This document shows positions 31,384-40,377 of a DNA stretch of 42,512 bases, piece by piece (the stretch's first letter is position 1; every line of letters begins with the position of its first letter). The notes under the pieces were generated by a model. The model ran no database searches. It was given only the letters and a program-made list of their open reading frames with translations, and had not been told where the DNA came from. Source of the DNA: Flavobacteriales bacterium. Lineage in GTDB: Bacteria; Bacteroidota; Bacteroidia; Flavobacteriales; JASBRU01. The translations under genes were made by a program, and so were the position numbers. The stretch spans positions 1 through 42,512 of the forward strand of contig JASBRU010000009.1 of assembly GCA_030149285.1 (NCBI GenBank), given 5' to 3'.

Positions 31384-32058
31384 ATGATTCAGTTAAAAAA
31401 CATTCGTAAGTCTTATTTAGTAGGAAATAGCACTTTGGAGGTGCTAAAAGGGATAGATTTAGAGATAAAAGAAGGCGAGTTTGTTTCTATTATGGGTTCA
31501 TCGGGCTCCGGTAAGTCAACTTTATTAAACATAATTGGTCTTTTAGATGAATTAGACGAAGGTGAGTACATTTTAGATAAAACCCCCATTGTAGATTTAA
31601 GTGAAACCAAAGCTGCTCAGTACCGAAGTAAATTTTTGGGTTTTGTATTCCAATCATTCAACCTTATCAACTTTAAAAGTGCCCTAGAAAATGTGGCTTT
31701 GCCACTTTATTATCAGGGAGTTAGTAGAAAAAAGCGTAATGAATTGGCAATGGAGTACCTAGAGAAGGTAGGCTTAGGCCCATGGGCAGAACATTTACCA
31801 AGTGAGTTATCTGGTGGTCAAAAACAGCGCGTAGCAATTGCAAGAGCCTTAATATCAGACCCTAAAGTAATATTGGCAGATGAGCCTACTGGTGCTTTAG
31901 ACTCTAAAACTTCTTATGAAGTAATGGATTTGTTTAAGCAAATAAATGATTCTGGTATTACCGTTGTAATCGTAACTCACGAAAATGATATTGCCGAAAA
32001 AACCGACCGTATTATTAGAGTAAAAGACGGTTTAATTGTAGAGCCAAGCCATGTTTGA
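31384..32058 (+). CDS. ABC transporter ATPase, MacB/LolD type
   Basis: A 224-aa ATP-binding subunit. Walker A is GSSGSGKST (38-46), with the Q loop in FVFQSFNLI, the signature LSGGQKQR, Walker [13 protein letters not shown] and the H-loop [10 protein letters not shown]. The length and the [13 protein letters not shown] segment place it with MacB/LolD-like ATPases that work with FtsX-type permeases. Its 3' end overlaps the first permease gene by 8 bp. With the next three genes it forms one exporter operon; its cargo is unknown. Confidence 0.92.
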   Translation: MIQLKNIRKSYLVGNSTLEVLKGIDLEIKEGEFVSIMGSSGSGKSTLLNIIGLLDELDEGEYILDKTPIVDLSETKAAQYRSKFLGFVFQSFNLINFKSALENVALPLYYQGVSRKKRNELAMEYLEKVGLGPWAEHLPSELSGGQKQRVAIARALISDPKVILADEPTGALDSKTSYEVMDLFKQINDSGITVVIVTHENDIAEKTDRIIRVKDGLIVEPSHV

Positions 32059-33289
32059 TATAGATAAATGGCAAGAAATATATAATACAATTCGTAAGAA
32101 TCCTTTACGAACTATACTCACAGGTTTTAGTGTATTATGGGGCATAGCAATGCTTATTGTGTTGTTGGGTATGGGCAATGGCTTAGCAAATGGTTATGTA
32201 CATGAGTTTAGAGACAATGCCTTAAATACAGTATGGTTTAGAAGTGGACAAACCAGTATCGCTCATGATGGTTTACAACCCGGTAGGTTTATACAGTTTA
32301 GAAATGAAGATTATGATGATATAGTTCGCGAATTTCCTGAAATAGAGAAGATATCAGCGCGTTTTAATCGTTGGGGTAACAACCAAATGGTGTATAAAAA
32401 TGAGTACGGAGCCTTTAATTTAAAGGGCGTTAACTCTGATCATAGAGAGATAGAGCGTACCATAATTACAAAAGGCAGGTATTTAAATGAATTGGATGAA
32501 GCAGAGTCTAGAAAAGTAGCTGTAATAGGGAAGATTGTTAAAGAAACACTTTTTAAAGAAGAAGATGCAATTGGTAAGTACTTTAAAATTAATGGAATAC
32601 CCTTTAAAGTAGTTGGTGAATTTTATGATGAAGGTGGTGATAATGAGATGAGTATTGTAAATATTCCGGTATCTACAGCACAAAAAGTATTTAATGGCAG
32701 AGATTATATAAGTGAGATAGTATTTAATTATGGAACAGCTGATGACATTGAAAAATCTGAACGCTTAATTAAGCAGATAGAGATATTGCTAGCCAACAAG
32801 CATAATTTTTCTTTACAAGACCCTAGGGCAATGCACGTGCGCAATAATAATGTAGAGTTTGCCAAGATTATGACCGTTTTATGGGCTATTAAAATGTTCG
32901 TTTGGGTTATAGGGGTGTTTACCATTATTGCCGGTATAGTGGGTATTAGCAATATAATGCTAATAGTAGTTAAAGAGCGTACTAAAGAAATAGGTATAAG
33001 AAAAGCTTTGGGTGCAACGCCATGGTCTGTTATTAGTCTAATATTGCAAGAGTCAGTTGTAATAACTGCTTTCTTTGGATATATAGGTTTGGTACTTGGT
33101 GTTTGGGTATTACAGTTGATATCTAAAATGGTAGCGGGTAGTGATGGTATTCTAAAAAATCCGGAGGTAGATTTAAAAGTAGCTATTTATGCGACTATTA
33201 TATTGATAATTGCAGGAGCTATAGCCGGCTTTTTCCCTGCCAGAAAAGCAGCCAAAATAAAACCTGTTGTAGCATTACAAGAAGAATAA
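32051..33289 (+). CDS. MacB-type ABC permease 1
   Basis: A 412-aa FtsX/MacB-fold permease. It has one N-terminal membrane helix ([24 protein letters not shown]), a periplasmic MacB core domain of about 230 residues, and three C-terminal helices ([24 protein letters not shown]...). The [14 protein letters not shown] coupling segment is intact. It overlaps the ATPase gene, and the second permease follows at a 1-bp gap. The two permeases share sequence throughout and probably form a heterodimer. Confidence 0.9.
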   Translation: MFDIDKWQEIYNTIRKNPLRTILTGFSVLWGIAMLIVLLGMGNGLANGYVHEFRDNALNTVWFRSGQTSIAHDGLQPGRFIQFRNEDYDDIVREFPEIEKISARFNRWGNNQMVYKNEYGAFNLKGVNSDHREIERTIITKGRYLNELDEAESRKVAVIGKIVKETLFKEEDAIGKYFKINGIPFKVVGEFYDEGGDNEMSIVNIPVSTAQKVFNGRDYISEIVFNYGTADDIEKSERLIKQIEILLANKHNFSLQDPRAMHVRNNNVEFAKIMTVLWAIKMFVWVIGVFTIIAGIVGISNIMLIVVKERTKEIGIRKALGATPWSVISLILQESVVITAFFGYIGLVLGVWVLQLISKMVAGSDGILKNPEVDLKVAIYATIILIIAGAIAGFFPARKAAKIKPVVALQEE

Positions 33290-33290
33290 T

Positions 33291-34538
33291 ATGTTTAACC
33301 TAGATAAGTTAAATGAGGTATACCATACATTGAGCAGCAATCTGCTCAGAACAATACTTACTGCATTTGGAGTAGGTTGGGGGGTGCTTATGCTAATGGT
33401 TATGTTAGGTGCCGGCAATGGATTAGAAAATGGAGTGAAGTCTGAATTTGATGGCTTTGCAGCCAATGCAGGCTTTATGTGGACTAGGAGAACTACAATG
33501 CCTTACAAAGGCTTTAAAAGAGGTAGAGGGTTTGAGATGAACAATGCAGATATGAAGGCTTTAGAAAGTGTTGAAGGAGTTGATGTTATATCGCCTAGAA
33601 ATAAAATTGGTGGTTATAGGGGTGCAAATAACGTAGTAAGAGGAGACAAAACGGGTGCTTTTGGGGTAAATGGAGATTATCCGCAGATAAATAAAATACA
33701 GACCTATAGGGTAATGACCAAAGGCAGGTTTATTAATGATGATGATGTAAGAGAACGCCGCAAAGTGGCTGCTATTGGTGAGAGAGTGTATGAAATTCTC
33801 TATGAACCCGGAGAGGATCCGATAGGAACCTATATAAAAATAAACAACATTAACTTTATGGTTGTTGGGGTTGCCAATACTACCAGAAGTGGTAATGATG
33901 CTGAAGAAGATATACAAGATATATATATACCAATGAGTACTTTTCAGGCGGCATTTAATTATGGTGATGTAATTGGTTGGTTTGGTTATGTAGCCAACGA
34001 AAATTATAAACCAGAGGAGGTGCAAGCACTTATAATGGATAAGTTAAAAAGTAGGCATTCTATTCACCCAAAAGATGACAACGCTTTTGGTAAATTCACT
34101 TTTCAAGAACGTTTTGAGAGTATGAATAACACTTTTGCCGGTATTAAGCTAATATCATGGGTAGTAGGTATACTTACATTAATAGCAGGAGTTATAGGTA
34201 TTAGTAATATAATGTTGGTAATTGTAAAAGAGCGCACCAAAGAGCTTGGAGTTAGAAGAGCTATTGGAGCTACACCCTATGCAGTAATTAGTCAAATAAT
34301 ACTAGAGTCTGTAATACTTACAACCTTAGCAGGTTTTTTAGGTTTATTGTTAGGTGTTGGTTTGGTAGAAGCTTCTGATAATTTTATTAAGCATCAGGTT
34401 TTTTTAAACCCGACTATAGATGTTAGAGTAGCAGCTATAGCACTGTCAATTATTATTGTCTCGGGTATATTTGCCGGGCTTTTACCGGCATATAGGGCAG
34501 TAACAATAAAACCGGTTGATGCGTTGAGAACTAAATAA
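33291..34538 (+). CDS. MacB-type ABC permease 2
   Basis: A 415-aa paralogue of the preceding permease. The N-terminus LLRTILTAFGVGWGVLMLMVMLGAGNGLENG matches it closely. The periplasmic domain is more diverged (FMWTRRTTMPYKGFKRGRGF), and the C-terminal helices plus ERTKELGVRRAIGATP are again clear. It appears to be a tandem duplicate that specialised. It is followed at 16 bp by the adaptor gene. Confidence 0.9.
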   Translation: MFNLDKLNEVYHTLSSNLLRTILTAFGVGWGVLMLMVMLGAGNGLENGVKSEFDGFAANAGFMWTRRTTMPYKGFKRGRGFEMNNADMKALESVEGVDVISPRNKIGGYRGANNVVRGDKTGAFGVNGDYPQINKIQTYRVMTKGRFINDDDVRERRKVAAIGERVYEILYEPGEDPIGTYIKINNINFMVVGVANTTRSGNDAEEDIQDIYIPMSTFQAAFNYGDVIGWFGYVANENYKPEEVQALIMDKLKSRHSIHPKDDNAFGKFTFQERFESMNNTFAGIKLISWVVGILTLIAGVIGISNIMLVIVKERTKELGVRRAIGATPYAVISQIILESVILTTLAGFLGLLLGVGLVEASDNFIKHQVFLNPTIDVRVAAIALSIIIVSGIFAGLLPAYRAVTIKPVDALRTK

Positions 34539-34554
34539 TTATTTAAAAAACGAT

Positions 34555-35646
34555 ATGAAGATTTTTTTAAGAGTACTACTGATTGCTATTTTTTTAGGCC
34601 TTGTGGCTTACAGCTTTTACTTTTTATACTCTAAGAATAAACAAGAACCTATTGTATACGAGACACAAACTGCTATTACTACAGATATTATTAAAAAAAC
34701 GGTAGCTACAGGTTCTGTTGTGCCAAGAGAAGAAATAGATATTAAACCACAGGTATCAGGTATAATAGATGAGTTGTATGTTGAGGCAGGTGAGATGATA
34801 GAGAAAGATGCTCTTATAGCCAAAGTAAAGGTTATACCGAACATGGTGAGTCTTAATAATGCCGAAAACCGTGTGAATACTGCAAAATTGAGACTTGATA
34901 ATGCCAAAAGAGACTATGATAGGAATAAAAAATTGTTCGATGATGGCGTAATCGCCTTAGCTGAATATCAGCAATTTGAATTAGCCTACGGAAATGCTCA
35001 AGAGGAAATGGATGCAGCTAATAATAATTTGCAAATTGTAAAAGAAGGGGCTACTAAAAAAGCTGGTGCTTCTTCTAATACCCTTATTCGTTCTACTGTA
35101 TCTGGTATGGTGTTAGATGTACCAGTTAAGTTAGGTAACCAGGTTATAGAGAGTAACACTTTTAACGAAGGAACTACTATAGCATCTGTAGCAGATATGG
35201 GCGAGATGATTTTTGAAGGAAAGATTGATGAGTCTGAAGTAGGAAAGATTAAAGAAGGTATGGATTTAATGCTAACTATTGGTGCAATTGAGGGAGCAAC
35301 TTTTGAAGCGAAACTAGAGTACATTTCTCCAAAAGGCGTAGAAGAAAATGGTGCTATTCAGTTTGAAATTAAGGCTCAGGTTCAGTTAAAAGAAGATAAC
35401 TTTATTAGAGCCGGTTATAGTGCCAATGCAGCTATTGTATTAGATAAGAGAGAGCAGGTGTTAGCCATAAATGAACGTCTACTACAGTTTGACCCCGAAA
35501 CTCAAGGCACATATGTAGAGGTTGAGATTGGTGACCAAGTATACGAAAGAAGAGATGTGAAAACGGGCTTATCTGACGGTATAAACGTTGAAATCTTATC
35601 GGGCTTAACTCTAGAAGATAAGATAAAAGTACCCTCATTACGCTAA
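34555..35646 (+). CDS. Periplasmic adaptor (HlyD/MacA family)
   Basis: A 363-aa membrane-fusion protein. It has a single N-terminal anchor (VLLIAIFLGLVAYSFYFLY), a biotinyl-lipoyl-like half (TGSVVPREEIDIKPQVSGIIDELYVEAGEMI) and a helical hairpin (~100-160, NAENRVNTAKLRLDNAKRDYDRNKKLF). The second lipoyl half and a beta-barrel domain (ADMGEMIFEGKIDESEVGKIKEGM) follow. It would bridge the two permeases to an outer-membrane TolC-like channel, which is not encoded nearby. As the last gene of the operon its place is unusual compared with macA-macB, where the adaptor comes first. Confidence 0.9.
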   Translation: MKIFLRVLLIAIFLGLVAYSFYFLYSKNKQEPIVYETQTAITTDIIKKTVATGSVVPREEIDIKPQVSGIIDELYVEAGEMIEKDALIAKVKVIPNMVSLNNAENRVNTAKLRLDNAKRDYDRNKKLFDDGVIALAEYQQFELAYGNAQEEMDAANNNLQIVKEGATKKAGASSNTLIRSTVSGMVLDVPVKLGNQVIESNTFNEGTTIASVADMGEMIFEGKIDESEVGKIKEGMDLMLTIGAIEGATFEAKLEYISPKGVEENGAIQFEIKAQVQLKEDNFIRAGYSANAAIVLDKREQVLAINERLLQFDPETQGTYVEVEIGDQVYERRDVKTGLSDGINVEILSGLTLEDKIKVPSLR

Positions 35647-35719
35647 CAAAAAGCCTTTAAATACTAGCATAAGCATATAATTTTTTACTTTGGTGGTTTA
35701 TTAAGCATTAGCGTAAACC

Positions 35720-37222
35720 ATGAATTTTAAAAACAACCTACCGGTTATTTTATATGTTATTGTAGCATGTATAGTATCAAGACTCTTGTTTCAGGACACC
35801 AATGTGTTTTTTATTGATGGAGATGAAGCCATAGTCGGCTTAATGGGTATTGATATACTCAATGGAGACCTTCCTTTTTATTTTTATGGTCAGAATTATG
35901 GCTTGGCATTTTTTGAAGCAGTGTTTGTTAGTATTGGCATAGCTATGTTTGGTACTACAATGGCAGCTGTAAAAATACCTATGCTTTTTATGTGGTGTTT
36001 AAGCGTAGTGTTTATAGCGCTTAGTTTTTTAAAGCTATTCAAAGGGAATAAGTTATTGACCCTTTTATTCATATCGATATTAATATTTTCTCCTACGTGG
36101 CTGGTATGGTCTTTAAAGGCCAGAGGTGGTTATTTAACCAGTTTTTTCTTTACCTCATTAAGTATGTATTTATTAATAAAGAATGATACGAAGATAAAGT
36201 ACTGGATATGGCTTTTGATAGGGGCTTTTGCTATGATTGTATATGATGCTCAGCCGCTTTGGTTGCCGGGTTTATTGCCAATAATTGCATACTACATATT
36301 CAAACAAAAAGAACCTGTTATTGCTAAAGCAAAATCATCAGGGCTATTTGTTGCAGGCTTTGGACTTGTGTATGGTATTACAGCATTTTTAAAATCGGGC
36401 TTATATGTGGCATGGAAAACTCCTGCCCCAAATATGAAAGCTAGGTTAGGTTTGATTGCTGATATACCAAGTGTTTTATTAGAAACATTAGGAGGTAACT
36501 ATTTTTTATCTAGCTCTTATGAGCCTAGTAACAGTGCTTTTTCTAATCTGTTTATCCTTTGCTTTATTGTGATGTCTATACTGTCAATCAGCTATACAGT
36601 AAGAAGTAAAAAAATACATTTCAGTACAATTTTATTTCTATCATCACTATTCTCTTTTTCAGGCTTTTTAGTAAAGTCAGAGCCTCGTTATTTATTACCA
36701 TTTTTTGGCTTTGCTTTATTTACAATAGTTGTTGCTTTTATAGAATCAGATAAAAAGAATTGGAAGAAAATTATGGTTGGCGGTTTTTCTATTACGCTTA
36801 TTGCTGCTGTAGCAAGCCTTTCTACTTTTAAAGAGTATTCATATATAAATATGTCTATAACAGAGAGGGATAGTAGGGTAGTAGATGATAAGAAAATAAT
36901 GGAAGACTTGATTAATGAGTTAGAAAGGTATAATGTAAAGTATGTGTACTCTACTAATGAGTTTATTGCATATCAGATAAACTATATGACAAATAATAAG
37001 ATTACGGCTATCTCTAGAAAAGATAGATTTAGAATACCTAAGTACGTTGATATAGTTGATGAAGGATATGCAACAACCGGATCTAATAATTTTGCAGTTG
37101 TAGGCTATAATTTTGGTGGCAGGTACACAAACAAGCTCCCAATGAAGGGTAATAAAGTGTACTACATTATTAAACCAGATGCAGCAACACTAAAAGCTAT
37201 AGGTTATACATCTACTGAGTAA
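35720..37222 (+). CDS. GT-C (PMT/ArnT-like) membrane glycosyltransferase
   Basis: A 500-aa polytopic protein with about ten membrane segments and a soluble C-terminal part of ~120 residues. The first periplasmic loop contains FFIDGDEAIVGLMGIDILNGDLPFYFYGQNYG. The acidic D-x-D-E there matches the catalytic loop of GT39/ArnT-like enzymes, which use polyprenyl-phosphate sugars. A GT2 enzyme of the DPM type, a possible source of such a donor, is encoded convergently right next to it (37232-37951). The sugar and acceptor are unknown. Confidence 0.75.
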   Translation: MNFKNNLPVILYVIVACIVSRLLFQDTNVFFIDGDEAIVGLMGIDILNGDLPFYFYGQNYGLAFFEAVFVSIGIAMFGTTMAAVKIPMLFMWCLSVVFIALSFLKLFKGNKLLTLLFISILIFSPTWLVWSLKARGGYLTSFFFTSLSMYLLIKNDTKIKYWIWLLIGAFAMIVYDAQPLWLPGLLPIIAYYIFKQKEPVIAKAKSSGLFVAGFGLVYGITAFLKSGLYVAWKTPAPNMKARLGLIADIPSVLLETLGGNYFLSSSYEPSNSAFSNLFILCFIVMSILSISYTVRSKKIHFSTILFLSSLFSFSGFLVKSEPRYLLPFFGFALFTIVVAFIESDKKNWKKIMVGGFSITLIAAVASLSTFKEYSYINMSITERDSRVVDDKKIMEDLINELERYNVKYVYSTNEFIAYQINYMTNNKITAISRKDRFRIPKYVDIVDEGYATTGSNNFAVVGYNFGGRYTNKLPMKGNKVYYIIKPDAATLKAIGYTSTE

Positions 37223-37231
37223 AAGGGTACG

Positions 37232-37951
37232 TTATTTAAATATGGCGTATTTGATAATACAGTAAATAGCTCTAAAACCATCTTTTGCATTTATCTTTTT
37301 GCCTTCATCGTAGGTTCTACCGTAATAAGAGATACCAACTTCGTAAATACGTATGCCTTTTACATTACTTATTTTGGCAGTAACTTCCGGCTCAAAGCCA
37401 AATCTTTTCTCTTTCAGCTTTAACTTTTTAATAATATCAGACCTGAAAAGCTTGTAACAAGTTTCCATATCAGATAAGTTAAGGTTGGTAAACATATTAG
37501 ATAAAAAAGTAAGAAACTTATTACCCAATGTGTGCCAAAAGAAAAGTATTCTATGAGCATTACCGCCTGCAAATCTAGAACCATAAACTACATCTGCTGC
37601 ACCATCAACAACAGGCTTTAATAGTATGTTGTATTCTTCAGGATCGTACTCTAAATCAGCATCTTGTATAATTAAGTATTCGCCTGTGGCTTTTTCTATA
37701 CCCGTGTGTAGTGCAGCACCTTTTCCTTTGTTCTTTTCATGTTCAAAGTACTGGATACTTAGGTCAGGGTTTTTACTAATGTAGTTTTCTATAGCCTCTT
37801 TAGTATTATCGGTAGAGTAGTCATTTACAATGATTACTTCTTTTTCAATTTCATTAATTAATGAAACTGCCTTTACCTTATCTAAAATACGGTGTATAGT
37901 AGGTCCCTCATTATAGGCCGGAATGATTATTGAAAGTTTTCTTATTTCCAT
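37232..37951 (-). CDS. GT2 glycosyltransferase, DPM-like
   Basis: A 239-aa family-2 glycosyltransferase of the polyprenyl-phosphate mannose/glucose synthase type. It has LSIIIPAYNEGPTIHRIL at the N-terminus, VNDYSTDNTKEAI, the metal-binding IQDADLEYDP (D-x-D region) and GSRFAGG. METCYKLFRSDIIKKL and RFGFEPEVTAKI complete the pattern. It lacks the C-terminal membrane helices of longer members. ATG 37951 (EIRKLSIII) is the family-like start; an earlier TTG would add seven residues. It probably supplies lipid-linked sugar to the GT-C enzyme with which it converges 9 bp away. Confidence 0.88.
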   Translation of the reverse strand: MEIRKLSIIIPAYNEGPTIHRILDKVKAVSLINEIEKEVIIVNDYSTDNTKEAIENYISKNPDLSIQYFEHEKNKGKGAALHTGIEKATGEYLIIQDADLEYDPEEYNILLKPVVDGAADVVYGSRFAGGNAHRILFFWHTLGNKFLTFLSNMFTNLNLSDMETCYKLFRSDIIKKLKLKEKRFGFEPEVTAKISNVKGIRIYEVGISYYGRTYDEGKKINAKDGFRAIYCIIKYAIFK

Positions 37952-37982
37952 ACTGCAATATAAAGCGCGCAATATAATAAAA

Positions 37983-38876
37983 TTATGCCCGTGGATGGTA
38001 GAGTATAGCTGAGCGTAAGAAGTCTTTATCTAAATGAGTGTAAATTTCAGTAGTGATAATACTTTCATGTCCAAGCATTTCTTGTACAGCTCTTAAATCG
38101 GCACCCCCTTCAATCAGGTGAGTAGCAAAGGAATGTCTGAAGGTATGAGGGCTAATTTTCTTTTTCAATCCTATTTTAGTAGCTAAATCTTTAATAATTG
38201 TAAATAGCATTACTCTGGTTAATTGTTTTCCTCTTCTGTTTAAGAACAAAATATCCTCATGCCCCTTTTGTATGTCTAGATGACTTCTTATTTCATCTCG
38301 GTATATACCAATGTATTTAATACAAGAAGAGCTAATAGGTACAAACCGCTCTTTGTTGCCCTTACCGGTTACCTTTATAAAGCCTTCGTTAAAAAATAAG
38401 TCAGATATTTTAAGACTAGTTAATTCAGAAACTCGTAATCCACAACCATATAAGGTTTCTAGCATAGCACGGTTTCGTTCCCCTTCGGGTTTACTTAAGT
38501 CTATTGCGCCAATTACTTTGTCAATCTCATCAATACTTAAGGTGTCGGGTAGCTTTCTTCCGGTTTTTGGTGCTTCTAAAAGCTCTGCTGGATCTTTACT
38601 AATTATATCTTCTAATAATAAGTACTTGTAAAACCCTTTTGTAGAAGATATGATACGAGCTTGTGAGCGTGGATTTAAGCCGCTTCTTGCAATATCTTGT
38701 ATAAATGCACTTAAGTGCGAAGCTTCTACTTTATCAGGCCCAATAGAATGTGTTTCCTCTATATATGTTGATAGTTTTTTAAGGTCTCTATTGTAGTTTT
38801 CTATTGTATTGGCAGATAGAGAACGTTCTATTTTTAAGTAGGAGTGGTAATCTTGTATGGCAGCTTTCCAGTTCAT
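37983..38876 (-). CDS. xerD: Tyrosine recombinase XerD
   Basis: A 297-aa chromosome-dimer resolution recombinase. The N-terminal SAM-like domain (YHSYLKIERSLSANTIENYNRDLKKL) is followed by the catalytic domain: Arg I in YGCGLRVSELTSL, Lys in VTGKGNKERFVPIS, HTFRHSFATHLIEGG, MLGHESIITTEIYTHL with the Tyr nucleophile. The complete R-K-H-R-H-Y set contrasts with the island integrase at 1487-2704. It is divergent from aroQ with an 11-bp gap, so each promoter lies inside the other gene. Confidence 0.94.
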   Translation of the reverse strand: MNWKAAIQDYHSYLKIERSLSANTIENYNRDLKKLSTYIEETHSIGPDKVEASHLSAFIQDIARSGLNPRSQARIISSTKGFYKYLLLEDIISKDPAELLEAPKTGRKLPDTLSIDEIDKVIGAIDLSKPEGERNRAMLETLYGCGLRVSELTSLKISDLFFNEGFIKVTGKGNKERFVPISSSCIKYIGIYRDEIRSHLDIQKGHEDILFLNRRGKQLTRVMLFTIIKDLATKIGLKKKISPHTFRHSFATHLIEGGADLRAVQEMLGHESIITTEIYTHLDKDFLRSAILYHPRA

Positions 38877-38887
38877 ATCTTTACAGG

Positions 38888-39313
38888 GTGAAGATACAGA
38901 TAATTAACGGCCCAAATTTAAACTTACTCGGTGTACGAGAAAAATCTATTTATGGAAATCAGTCTTTTGAGTCTTATTTTGATGAACTGAAAGCAAAATA
39001 CCCATCATTAGGTTTATTTTATTACCAGAGTAATGTAGAGGGGGAGATTATTAACAAAATCCACGAAGTGGGTTTTGATTTCGATGCAATTATTATCAAT
39101 GCAGGTGGTTACACGCACTCATCAGTAGCTATTGCCGATGCAGTCTCTGCAGTCTCTGCTTATGCCATAGAGGTACATATATCTAATGTACATGCCAGAG
39201 AAGAGTTTAGGCATAAATCATTATTGTCTCCGGTGTGCATGGGTGTAATATCTGGCTTTGGGTTAGATGTATATAGATTAGCTATAGAAAGTATAGTTGG
39301 CTCATCTAAATAG
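38888..39313 (+). CDS. aroQ: 3-dehydroquinate dehydratase, type II
   Basis: A 141-aa enzyme removing water from 3-dehydroquinate in the shikimate pathway. It begins KIQIINGPNLNLLGVREKSIYG, with Asn and the catalytic Tyr region. QSNVEGEIINKIHE, INAGGYTHSSVAIADA and EVHISNVHAREEFRHKSLLSPV complete the type II pattern. I start it at GTG 38888, where the family begins; the frame upstream is antisense xerD. The start lies only 11 bp from the xerD start, so the transcript is probably leaderless or nearly so. Its last 12 bp overlap the convergent glycosyltransferase gene. Confidence 0.95.
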   Translation: MKIQIINGPNLNLLGVREKSIYGNQSFESYFDELKAKYPSLGLFYYQSNVEGEIINKIHEVGFDFDAIIINAGGYTHSSVAIADAVSAVSAYAIEVHISNVHAREEFRHKSLLSPVCMGVISGFGLDVYRLAIESIVGSSK

Positions 39314-40327
39314 CTTTTGGTCTAAATCGCTAAACTTCTTTTTCCTTTTTACAAAATAGTCATTTACAATACTGCTGTTGTATGGGGGGAATACATCATT
39401 TGCTTTTCTGTGTATTGCTAGTTTTTCTCTTTGTTTCTTTAGTAGGGGTAGGGCTTTATAAAAAGCCATATGTGCTTTAAGTATGGCTATTAAGTGTTTA
39501 AACTGAAATTCAGCACCAAAACGAATACCGGCTATACCATCTAATACTAAGCGAGTGAGTATTACTGGTAATACTCTATTATCAGGCAAGTTTTTAAAAG
39601 AAACAAATAAGCTGTTTCTAAAATTATAGTACGTTTTCTTTGGGTTAGAGGTTTCTAGAGTAGCACCACCTTGATGATATATTTCAGACTCTGCACAGTA
39701 CATTACTTTATAGCCTCTGTTTTTTAGTTGCCAGCAAAAGTCTATTTCTTCCATATGAGAAAAAAGGGTTTCGTCAAAACCACCCAGCTCATTATATAAG
39801 CTGGCTTTTACAACTAAACATGCACCCGAAGCCCAAAATATTTCTGTGTTTTGGTTGTATTGTCCAAGGTCTTCTTCTAGTGTATAAAATAGGCGCCCTT
39901 TACAAAAGGGGTAGCCATATTTGTCTAGGTACCCTCCTGCAGCCCCTGCATATTCAAAATGTGTAGGTTGTTTTTGGTCTTTTATTTTTGGTTGGCAAGC
40001 CCCTATGGTAGAGTCACTATCCATAAGGCTTATAATAGGTTGTAACCAATTTTCTGTTACTTCTACATCAGAGTTAAGTAGAACATAATACTCTGCATCT
40101 ATTTGCTTTAAACTTTGATTATAGCCCTTTGAATAACCTCCATTATCAGGGTTTTGAATGATACTAACTTGTGGATAATTCTTTTTTAAAAAAGCAATAG
40201 AGTCATCGGTAGATGCATTATCTGCAACATATATAGGCGTATTTCCGCTATACTTAACTACACTTGGTAGAAATTGTTGAAGAAGGGCTTTACCGTTCCA
40301 GTTTAAAATGACTATTGCTACTTTCAT
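39302..40327 (-). CDS. GT2 glycosyltransferase, rhamnosyltransferase-like
   Basis: A 341-aa family-2 glycosyltransferase. It shows AIVILNWNGKALLQQFLPSV, VADNASTDDSIAFL, QNPDNGGYSKGYNQSL, YVLLNSDVEV (D-x-D region), WASGACLVVKASLYNELGGFDETLFSHMEEIDFCWQLKNRGY and HQGGATLETSNPKKTYYNFRNSLF. These are typical of the rhamnosyltransferase-like branch acting on cell-surface glycans. A C-terminal amphipathic region (~265-310) may touch the membrane. The start ATG is 15 nt after a TACTTTTG box. Its 3' end overlaps that of aroQ by 12 bp. Confidence 0.9.
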   Translation of the reverse strand: MKVAIVILNWNGKALLQQFLPSVVKYSGNTPIYVADNASTDDSIAFLKKNYPQVSIIQNPDNGGYSKGYNQSLKQIDAEYYVLLNSDVEVTENWLQPIISLMDSDSTIGACQPKIKDQKQPTHFEYAGAAGGYLDKYGYPFCKGRLFYTLEEDLGQYNQNTEIFWASGACLVVKASLYNELGGFDETLFSHMEEIDFCWQLKNRGYKVMYCAESEIYHQGGATLETSNPKKTYYNFRNSLFVSFKNLPDNRVLPVILTRLVLDGIAGIRFGAEFQFKHLIAILKAHMAFYKALPLLKKQREKLAIHRKANDVFPPYNSSIVNDYFVKRKKKFSDLDQKLFR

Positions 40328-40341
40328 TCAAAAAATTTAGC

Positions 40342-40349
40342 CAAAAGTA
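40342..40349 (-). promoter_or_regulatory. -7 box of the GT2 gene
   Basis: TACTTTTG on the minus strand, an exact TAnnTTTG match, ends 14 nt before ATG 40327. Confidence 0.5.
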
Positions 40350-40377
40350 GTGTTTATTGGCATTTTAAAAAGGGTAT

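Noticed and set aside
33561..34025. 154-codon antisense frame inside permease 2
   Set aside because: It lies wholly opposite a clear coding gene and has a composition typical of shadow frames.
39140..39160. GCAGTCTCT repeated twice within aroQ
   Set aside because: The encoded DAVSAVSAYAIEVH has the normal family length, so it is not a recent duplication.
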